DNA of 5,628 bases from positions 1-5,628 of the forward strand of contig JAERMN010000241.1 of NCBI GenBank assembly GCA_016844625.1, read 5' to 3'. Made by a program: the position numbers and the translations under genes. Source of the stretch: Deltaproteobacteria bacterium. Lineage in GTDB: Bacteria > Desulfobacterota > Binatia > UBA9968. This document shows, piece after piece, positions 1 through 4,743 of the stretch. The number at the start of each line of letters is the position of its first letter. Position 1 is the first letter of the stretch. The notes beneath the pieces were generated by a model that saw only the letters and a list, made by a program, of their open reading frames with translations, had not been told where the DNA came from and did not search any database.

Positions 1-1040
1 GCGCGCACGGCTTCAATCGACTCCAGAATCAAGTTGCGCAATAGAATGACGCCTTCGTCTGAGGCGCCCAAGTGTTCTTTGCTGCGATCGAAGATCTCGC
101 CTTGGCTCTCTTGCGCGACGCGGTCTTGGTCGTGGGAGGCGATGCCCCACCAGCCGTCGTCGACGCGGGTGTACACACCGGGCTTGTCGTCTTCGAAGCC
201 GATGGTGGTTTGCACCAACGGCTTGCCGCGCTCGGCTTCCGTGTACGGTGTGAAGCGGAGCCAGAACGTCGCCGTCTTGGTATCGTCAGTCGGCACGCGA
301 AAGCGGATCGCATGATCGGGAATGCGGCCTTTGCGCGCGGTGGTGTGGCGCGTGTGTGACGGGAAAACCCAGTGCGAATGTTTGGGCTTCGACACCCCCG
401 GCACGTGCATGGTGATCTTGGCGCCGTAGGCGGTTTTCTGCCAGCCGATCTCCGGCCGCTTGAGCGCCATCTGCGGATACTCGGGCGCGTGCAGCGCGAC
501 CAGGTGAGTTTGGTCTACTGAATTCTCGGCGCGCTGAAGCCAGTTGCAATATTCCGTGCCGGCGCCGATGACGCGCTCGCCATTTATTTCGAGCAGCAAA
601 TCGTAGCGCGGCATAAGCGGAGCGGGATCAGGGCCGATGTAGGCGAAGATGAAGCCGCCGAGCTCTTCGACTTTGTACGCTGGATGTTTGATCCGGTCTT
701 TGAACCTGCTGTCCGCCGGTTCCGCCGGCTGCTCCAAGCACTTGCCGTGAATATCATAGAGCCAGCCGTGGTAGCAGCAGCGAATGCCTTTTTCTTCAAC
801 CCGGCCGAACTCCAACGACGTGCCGCGGTGCGAGCAGTGCAGATCGAGCATGCCGAGCCGCTCATGGCCGTCGCGAAAGAGAATAAAATCTTCGCCGAGC
901 AACCGTGCGCGAACGGCACTGCCTTTGATTTTTACAAGTTCGGAAAATCCGACCGGCCACCAATAACGCCGGAGCATTGCGCCCGCCGGAGTGCGCGGCC
1001 CAACGCGGGTGATGAGTTCGTTTTCTTCCTTCGAAAGCAT
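1..1040 (-). CDS. Rieske 2Fe-2S aromatic ring-hydroxylating oxygenase, phthalate-dioxygenase-like alpha subunit (3' end missing)
   Basis: Oxygenase component predicted to use electrons from a separate reductase to hydroxylate or O-demethylate an aromatic or similar substrate in the cytoplasm. The gene runs off the left edge; 346 residues are readable with no internal stop. The N-terminal Rieske domain has C69-x-H71 and C88-x2-H91 (16 residues between H71 and C88). The catalytic domain has E172-x3-D176-x2-H179-x4-H184, giving iron ligands H179 and H184 and the bridging Asp D176. The late QDRVAQESQGEIFDRS stretch (305-320), with D306 a candidate third ligand, is typical of phthalate-dioxygenase relatives. 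ATG at 1040 is chosen because it aligns with the start of the paralogue at 3510, has GGAG 8 nt upstream, and no ATG, GTG or TTG lies in frame between it and an upstream TGA. By comparison with that paralogue about 30 or more residues are missing. The substrate cannot be told from sequence. Confidence 0.93.
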   Translation of the reverse strand, partial: MLSKEENELITRVGPRTPAGAMLRRYWWPVGFSELVKIKGSAVRARLLGEDFILFRDGHERLGMLDLHCSHRGTSLEFGRVEEKGIRCCYHGWLYDIHGKCLEQPAEPADSRFKDRIKHPAYKVEELGGFIFAYIGPDPAPLMPRYDLLLEINGERVIGAGTEYCNWLQRAENSVDQTHLVALHAPEYPQMALKRPEIGWQKTAYGAKITMHVPGVSKPKHSHWVFPSHTRHTTARKGRIPDHAIRFRVPTDDTKTATFWLRFTPYTEAERGKPLVQTTIGFEDDKPGVYTRVDDGWWGIASHDQDRVAQESQGEIFDRSKEHLGASDEGVILLRNLILESIEAVR

Positions 1041-1048
1041 CGCATTTG

Positions 1049-1052
1049 CTCC
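1049..1052 (-). promoter_or_regulatory. Shine-Dalgarno GGAG for the left Rieske oxygenase
   Basis: GGAG on the minus strand, 8 nt before the ATG at 1040. Two other ATGs occur just upstream (1054 and 1045) but both are out of frame, so this site supports the chosen start. Confidence 0.6.
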
Positions 1053-1053
1053 A

Positions 1054-1107
1054 TGTTCAAAAGATTCTAAACGTTCAAATCGTTCAAGCCGTGCAAAACG
1101 TTTCTCG
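1054..1107. repeat. Imperfect 9-nt tandem repeat in the leader of the left Rieske gene
   Basis: Six consecutive 9-nt units on the plus strand: TGTTCAAAA, GATTCTAAA, CGTTCAAAT, CGTTCAAGC, CGTGCAAAA, CGTTTCTCG. A separate copy, CGTTCAAGC, lies at 1113-1121. The consensus on the coding strand is roughly NTTTGAACG. The array ends 13 nt before the ATG at 1040, so it sits in the probable untranslated leader. In the frame of the Rieske gene the units would read as a tripeptide series EKR, FAR, LER, FER, LES, FEH, but no start codon precedes it in that frame. Function unknown. Confidence 0.65.
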
Positions 1108-1127
1108 GAATTCGTTCAAGCGTGCGC

Positions 1128-1156
1128 GTAGGGGCGGGTTTGAAACCCGCCCTTAC
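1128..1156. repeat. GTAGGGGC palindrome with GGGCGGGTTT arms
   Basis: Perfect 10-bp arms GGGCGGGTTT (1132-1141) and AAACCCGCCC (1143-1152) around a single G. The symmetry extends outward to GTA and TAC with one mismatch. It begins 1 nt after the stop codon of the solute-binding protein gene, so its RNA hairpin could act as a 3' stabiliser or weak terminator. There is no following U tract, so a classical rho-independent terminator is not supported. It shares its GTAGGGGC head with the palindrome at 4515-4540. Confidence 0.75.
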
Positions 1157-1157
1157 C

Positions 1158-2249
1158 TCACGAGCCTTTGAGAATTTTCGCCAACTCCTCTTTGAACAGC
1201 AGGCCGTCGGCGTCTTCGCTTTTGAGATAATAGCCGATCGATAGCTTCGCTTCTTGCACCGCCACTTTGTTGTCGCGCAGATACTTCTGCATTATCGTGC
1301 CCTCGACCAGGTGGGAACTGCGCGATTCATGCTTCTGAATAATCGCTTGGGCCTCCTTGGTCGCCATGAAGGCGCAGAAGAGTTTGGCCAGGTTGGGATG
1401 GACGGCGCCTTTCGGCGTGCTGAGTTGGAAATAGTCGGTGTTGATCGGCGTCACGCCGGGCACGGCGACCAAGGGCGCGCCTTTCGCCTGCCACGTCCAC
1501 ATGGCGCCCAGCGAGTCGCCGAGGTTCGCCATGATCGGGAATTCGCCGCTGACGATGCGCTCCTCTTCGCTATAGCGCAGCCGGCCGCCGCTGATGGCGA
1601 CAAGTTTGCGGGTGAAGTCTTTGACTTTTTCGGTTCCCCAGACGAGCGACAGCTCGGCGAGCCAAGCGACGTAGGGCGGGATGGCTATCTTGCCGGCCCA
1701 AGTCGGACTCAACTTCGGATCGATCAGATCAGCGTAGTTTTTCGGCGCCTTGTCTTTCGGGATCAGGTTGCTGTTGTAGATGATGCCATTCGGCGACGTG
1801 TAGACCAGCACGGTTTCGTTGGAGAAAATTTCCATCTCTTTGGCCACCCAGGGAAACAGTCCCGCATAGTTGACCTTTTCCAGGGCGTTTTCCTTGTGCA
1901 TCAACGCTTGATGCGACTGCGAGCCGAGAAAGATGTCGGACGAAACTTTGCGGCCGGATTTGATCTCGGTGATATGACGCGCCGCGCGCGCATTCATGTC
2001 CGGGCCGGCGGCGAAATTAATTTTCATCTTGAGACCGAAGCGTTGGTTGAATGCCGCTTCGAGTTCGGCGATCCCTTTGCGCCCGCCAAAAGTCTGCGCG
2101 CCGGCGACGAAGGTGATCTCGTCTTCGTTCTTCGCCGCCGCGATCAGTGACTGCAGGGTCTCAGCGGCGTTCAAGTACGACGCGCTCAATAGGTTTAGCG
2201 CAAGCAGCGCGAAGCTCTTTTGGAAAACTCTGGTGACGGATTGCTTCAT
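1158..2249 (-). CDS. ABC-type extracellular solute-binding protein, Fe3+-type (type 2 periplasmic-binding fold)
   Basis: Predicted periplasmic receptor that delivers a small ligand to an ABC importer; 363 residues. Residues 1-29 form a Sec signal peptide: basic start (K2, R7, K11), hydrophobic core FALLALNLL, then a small-residue region ending near A28 or A29. There is no lipobox Cys. The mature part has the two-lobe pattern of ferric-type binding proteins: ELEAAFNQRFG (62-72), SSDIFLGS (103-110), GIIYNSNLIP (155-164), WAGKIAI (184-190) and PNLAKLF followed by the FMATKEAQ helix (285-301). The tandem tyrosines that bind iron in FbpA-type proteins are not seen around GEFPIMANLGDS (235-246), so iron is doubtful and an organic anion is at least as likely. 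The reading frame stays open up to 2375, but the ATG at 2249 is preferred because a GGAGG lies 5 nt upstream and the signal peptide starts there. No permease or ATPase gene is in view. Confidence 0.9.
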   Translation of the reverse strand: MKQSVTRVFQKSFALLALNLLSASYLNAAETLQSLIAAAKNEDEITFVAGAQTFGGRKGIAELEAAFNQRFGLKMKINFAAGPDMNARAARHITEIKSGRKVSSDIFLGSQSHQALMHKENALEKVNYAGLFPWVAKEMEIFSNETVLVYTSPNGIIYNSNLIPKDKAPKNYADLIDPKLSPTWAGKIAIPPYVAWLAELSLVWGTEKVKDFTRKLVAISGGRLRYSEEERIVSGEFPIMANLGDSLGAMWTWQAKGAPLVAVPGVTPINTDYFQLSTPKGAVHPNLAKLFCAFMATKEAQAIIQKHESRSSHLVEGTIMQKYLRDNKVAVQEAKLSIGYYLKSEDADGLLFKEELAKILKGS

Positions 2250-2254
2250 GCTTT

Positions 2255-2259
2255 CCTCC
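2255..2259 (-). promoter_or_regulatory. Shine-Dalgarno GGAGG that fixes the solute-binding protein start
   Basis: GGAGG, 5 nt before the ATG at 2249. It decides against a 42-residue longer start at 2375, which would put a charged, non-signal-like extension before the signal peptide and overlap the upstream oxygenase gene. Confidence 0.75.
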
Positions 2260-2330
2260 GCAGTGTTGTCATTGGACTCCAAGCCGATGAGTTCAAAAAC
2301 TTTAGCCTCAATTCGCCCACTTCCTTTTCC

Positions 2331-2348
2331 GTCATTCCGGCCCTTCGA
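2331..2348. repeat. Degenerate partial copy of the nested palindromic element
   Basis: 18 nt starting GTCATTCCGG, matching 3536-3553 at 17 of 18 positions (T for G at the sixth base). The similarity ends abruptly after CCCTTCGA and no second half is present, so it looks like a remnant. It lies 8 nt beyond the oxygenase stop codon, in the gap before the binding-protein gene. Confidence 0.55.
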
Positions 2349-2355
2349 ACAACCA

Positions 2356-3510
2356 TCATGGGACCTGGATTTCACCGGGCACGATGGTGATCATCTTATT
2401 TTTTCCCGCATCGCGGACGACGCCGACTGGGTCCGCGCCGTTCTGCACGGCTTGGATCGATTCCTTGAACATATGCCGCAGCAAAATCACGCCTTCGTCG
2501 GAGACGCCGAGGTGCTCGCCGCTGCGGTCGAAGATTGCCCCCTGGCTTTCCTGGGCGCAGCGGTCTTGGTCGCCGCGGGCGATCCAGCCGGTCTCTTCAT
2601 CCCAACGGTATTTCCCCAGCACGCTGTCGCCCAAGCCTTCGGCTTGCTGGTCTTTGGGAACTTTCGCCGACACTTTGCCGTCGACGATGGGCGCGAAGTA
2701 GAGCGTGAAGTGCATCGTATTGGTATCGTCCACCGGCACGCGCCAGCGCAGCGCCTCGTAGCCTTCGTGGGTCGCGGCGAAGGCGGCGGGATGATCTTCG
2801 TTTAAGTGGTAACCAACCTTGTTCATGTTGGGAAACAGAAAAAAACTTTTTGTCATGAACGAGCCGACGCTGACCGTGCGCGTGAACGTCGCTTTGATGC
2901 CAAATTCGAAAGCATCGGAGGTGAGCTTCTCTTCGCTCCAAAAACGGGTCTTGGGGGTGCGGTGCAGCCATTTGAAATGGTGTTGATCGACGCTGTTTTC
3001 GACCGCCTGCAAAAAGTTACAATGCATCACCCGCGCCGCCATGGAGCGCACGCCGTCTTGACGCACCAGCACATCCCAGCGTGGCAAAAGCGGCGCGGGC
3101 TCGGGGCCGAGATAGGCGAAGAGAATCCCGCCCAACTCTTCGAGCTTGTAAGATTTCTGCTTGATGCGATCTTTGTAAGTGCTCTCCGGCGGCTCGCCGG
3201 GCATTTGTAAAATGTTTCCTTCAGTATTGAACAGCCAACCATGGTAACAGCAGCGCAGTCCGCCATCTTCAATGTGGCCAAACTCCAACGACGTGCCGCG
3301 GTGCGGGCAACGTAACGTGAGTAGGCCGAGCTTGCCTTGATCATCGCGAAAGAGCACTAAATCTTCGCCGAGCAGTCGGCGCCGAATCGGCCGGCCCTTG
3401 AATTCGCTGGCGAAACCGATGGGATGCCAATAGCGGCGCATCATCGCGCCGCCCGGCGTGCCGGGGCCAACGTGGGTGATCAATTCGTTTTCAGCGACGC
3501 TGAGGGACAT
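2356..3510 (-). CDS. Rieske 2Fe-2S aromatic ring-hydroxylating oxygenase, phthalate-dioxygenase-like alpha subunit
   Basis: Complete oxygenase of 384 residues, somewhat short for phthalate-dioxygenase-like enzymes but with both domains. The Rieske cluster ligands are C68, H70, C87 and H90, in RCPHRG and CCYHGW. The catalytic iron site is E171-x3-D175-x2-H178-x4-H183, with H178 and H183 as ligands and D175 as the bridging Asp. D316 in GDQDRCAQESQG (313-324) is a candidate third ligand, and DRSGEHLGVSD (328-338) is family-typical. ATG at 3510 has AGGAG 7 nt upstream; the stop is TGA at 2358-2356. It resembles the left oxygenase closely: about 59 of the first 93 positions are identical by hand count, while the stretch after the iron site differs. 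It needs an external electron donor, which is not visible here. The reaction is inferred from family only. Confidence 0.95.
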   Translation of the reverse strand: MSLSVAENELITHVGPGTPGGAMMRRYWHPIGFASEFKGRPIRRRLLGEDLVLFRDDQGKLGLLTLRCPHRGTSLEFGHIEDGGLRCCYHGWLFNTEGNILQMPGEPPESTYKDRIKQKSYKLEELGGILFAYLGPEPAPLLPRWDVLVRQDGVRSMAARVMHCNFLQAVENSVDQHHFKWLHRTPKTRFWSEEKLTSDAFEFGIKATFTRTVSVGSFMTKSFFLFPNMNKVGYHLNEDHPAAFAATHEGYEALRWRVPVDDTNTMHFTLYFAPIVDGKVSAKVPKDQQAEGLGDSVLGKYRWDEETGWIARGDQDRCAQESQGAIFDRSGEHLGVSDEGVILLRHMFKESIQAVQNGADPVGVVRDAGKNKMITIVPGEIQVP

Positions 3511-3517
3511 GGCGGGT

Positions 3518-3522
3518 CTCCT
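3518..3522 (-). promoter_or_regulatory. Shine-Dalgarno AGGAG for the complete Rieske oxygenase
   Basis: AGGAG, 7 nt before the ATG at 3510, supporting that start. Confidence 0.6.
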
Positions 3523-3532
3523 GTATCATAGG

Positions 3533-3629
3533 TCTGTCATGCCGGCCCTTCGACGAGGCTCAGGATAAACTCCGGCCGGCATCCAGGTGACGACAAAGCC
3601 TGGATTCCCGCGTTCGCGGGAATGACAGA
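3533..3629. repeat. Nested palindromic intergenic element (97 bp)
   Basis: Bounded by perfect 8-bp inverted ends TCTGTCAT (3533-3540) and ATGACAGA (3622-3629). Inside are three further inverted pairs: ATGCCGGCC (3539-3547) with GGCCGGCAT (3574-3582); ATCCAGG (3581-3587) with CCTGGAT (3599-3605); and ATTCCCGCG (3604-3612) with CGCGGGAAT (3615-3623) around a TT loop. The hairpin with TTCCCGCG arms resembles a repeat commonly seen between proteobacterial genes. It carries no coding sequence and may be a REP- or MITE-like element. When transcribed, the hairpins could limit read-through from the crotonase gene. Confidence 0.75.
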
Positions 3630-3687
3630 ATTGGAAGTGGCTTGTGGCGGTGCTGAGACTAGTGAATCGCGAAAGCAGCGGCGCCAT

Positions 3688-4449
3688 CTACTGGATTCCC
3701 TTCCGTTCCAAAAACGCTTTGAACCCTTCGCGCGGCGAGTTGGCTTTCATTTTACCCTTGCGCGCGTTGTGCTCGGCGTCAAAGCGGTCGCGATACGCGC
3801 TGCCGACGCCGTCGTCAAGCAGCTTCTTGATGCCTTGCACCATGCGCGGGTCGTTTTCGCTGATCTGTTTGGCCATCGCGATCGAGACGGCAAGCAATTC
3901 GCCACTGGGGACAACTTGATTGAGCAGGCCGATGCGCTCGGCTTCTTCGGCTCGGACCGGACGGCCGGTGTAGAGCAGCTCCTTGGCTTTCGCCATGCCG
4001 ACGACCAGCGGCAGTGACCAGGTAGAATTTGCTCGGCCATATTTGGCGGCGAGAAACTGGATTTCCGTGTTCTCGCAGCCGATGCGGATATCGAGCATCG
4101 TCGTTAACTGGGCGCCGGCGCCGTAAGCTAGTCCATTGATCGCGCCGATGATTGGTTTAGCAAAGGTCGCCAGGTGCCAATTCATCTCGCGCCGTTTGTC
4201 CGTGCGCGCGGCCATCTCCTCAGGTGTCGATTTGACCATCTGCATGATATCGCCACCGGCGGAAAAGGCGCGCGGCCCGGCACCGGTGAGAACGACAGAA
4301 CGCACCTCGTCGTCGGTTTCGATCTTGGTCAGCTCTTGGTCCAGCTCGGCGGCGAGCTCGTAGCTCATCGCGTTGAGTTTTTCCGGCCGGTTCAAAGTAA
4401 CGACCGCGACTTTGTCGCTGCGCTCGGTGAGGATGTTTTGATAGCTCAT
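3688..4449 (-). CDS. Crotonase-fold protein (enoyl-CoA hydratase/isomerase family)
   Basis: Cytoplasmic acyl-CoA enzyme of 253 residues, the usual length of a single-domain crotonase. NRPEKLNAMS (20-29) marks the family. The CoA-binding and first oxyanion-hole segment is AFSAGGDI (61-68); the second is INGLAYGAGAQL (104-115). The C-terminal part contains YTGRPVRAEEAERIGLLNQVV, also typical. The two glutamates of classical enoyl-CoA hydratase (E144 and E164 in rat mitochondrial numbering) align by eye with Q114 and K136, so ordinary hydration is unlikely; isomerase, hydrolase, lyase or decarboxylase chemistry is possible. ATG at 4449 has AAGGAG 6 nt upstream; the stop is TAG. It is co-oriented with the oxygenase gene 177 nt downstream, suggesting but not proving a shared catabolic role. 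Confidence 0.92.
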   Translation of the reverse strand: MSYQNILTERSDKVAVVTLNRPEKLNAMSYELAAELDQELTKIETDDEVRSVVLTGAGPRAFSAGGDIMQMVKSTPEEMAARTDKRREMNWHLATFAKPIIGAINGLAYGAGAQLTTMLDIRIGCENTEIQFLAAKYGRANSTWSLPLVVGMAKAKELLYTGRPVRAEEAERIGLLNQVVPSGELLAVSIAMAKQISENDPRMVQGIKKLLDDGVGSAYRDRFDAEHNARKGKMKANSPREGFKAFLERKGIQ

Positions 4450-4455
4450 AGGCTT

Positions 4456-4461
4456 CTCCTT
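4456..4461 (-). promoter_or_regulatory. Shine-Dalgarno AAGGAG for the crotonase gene
   Basis: AAGGAG, 6 nt before the ATG at 4449. Confidence 0.6.
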
Positions 4462-4472
4462 CGATGCCGCGC

Positions 4473-4501
4473 ATTACACCAGAAAGCGGGAAACGGAGCA
4501 A
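4473..4501 (-). promoter_or_regulatory. Possible sigma70-type promoter for the crotonase gene
   Basis: Minus-strand TGTAAT (4478-4473) preceded directly by TGG forms an extended -10 with 5 of 6 consensus matches. A weak -35, TTGCTC (4501-4496, 3 of 6), lies 17 nt upstream. Transcription would begin roughly 15 nt before the ATG. This is pattern matching only. Confidence 0.3.
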
Positions 4502-4514
4502 ACGAAGATGACGT

Positions 4515-4540
4515 GTAGGGGCAACCCTATGGGGTTGCCC
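4515..4540. repeat. GTAGGGGC palindrome with GGGCAACCC arms
   Basis: Arms GGGCAACCC (4519-4527) and GGGTTGCCC (4532-4540) around a TATG loop, preceded by GTAG. It starts with the same GTAGGGGC as the palindrome at 1128-1156, but the rest of the arm differs. It lies upstream of the crotonase gene, between it and the IS remnant; on the plus strand the hairpin is followed by TTTC. Confidence 0.7.
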
Positions 4541-4565
4541 TTTCATTGGTTGGATTTGTTGTTGA

Positions 4566-4585
4566 CCACGCTGATTTCAGCGTGG
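4566..4585. repeat. Perfect 9-bp hairpin CCACGCTGA / TCAGCGTGG
   Basis: Arms CCACGCTGA (4566-4574) and TCAGCGTGG (4577-4585) with a TT loop. It is just outside or near the left end of the IS remnant. It could be a host repeat used as an insertion target, or a terminator stem without a clear U tract. Confidence 0.55.
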
Positions 4586-4603
4586 AACCATTAAATGGGG
4601 TTT

Positions 4604-4630
4604 CCAAAGGGGGTTGAACATCCCCTTTGG
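4604..4630. repeat. Inverted repeat CCAAAGGGG / CCCCTTTGG
   Basis: Perfect 9-bp arms at 4604-4612 and 4622-4630, separated by 9 nt. It lies 114 nt beyond the transposase stop codon, in non-coding sequence that probably belongs to the IS end. It might be a subterminal transposase site or a transcription stop; neither can be shown here. Confidence 0.5.
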
Positions 4631-4743
4631 CCATCTTAATTGGGCCTGGGTCAATACCCCGGCCGCGAAGTGGCTTCGTTTATCCTCAAAAAAGCGTGAA
4701 GGAAGTGATTTTTGACCGGTTTCCGAGGAGAAGCAAAGGTCTG

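Noticed and set aside
1038..1107. N-terminal extension of the left oxygenase encoding the (F/L)ER tripeptide repeat
   Set aside because: No ATG, GTG or TTG occurs in frame between the upstream TGA and the ATG at 1040, and the paralogue starts at the equivalent position.
1054..1121. CRISPR array
   Set aside because: The units are 9 nt, imperfect and directly abutting, with no spacers or cas genes.
1254..2150. 298-codon plus-strand open frame opposite the solute-binding protein gene
   Set aside because: It is antisense to a well-supported gene, rich in Arg, Asp and Gly as expected from the complement of GC-rich codons, and shows no recognisable domain.
2250..2375. Longer N-terminus for the solute-binding protein starting at 2375
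   Set aside because: It would add 42 polar residues before a clear signal peptide, overlap the oxygenase stop region, and ignore the strong GGAGG before the ATG at 2249.
1996..2805. 269-codon plus-strand open frame spanning two gene ends
   Set aside because: It crosses the 3' end of the oxygenase gene, the repeat-bearing gap and the 5' end of the binding-protein gene on the opposite strand, and has no family features.
4666..4678. CGAAG-TGG-CTTCG stem as a transposase terminator
   Set aside because: Only 5-bp arms and no U tract in the direction of transposase transcription.
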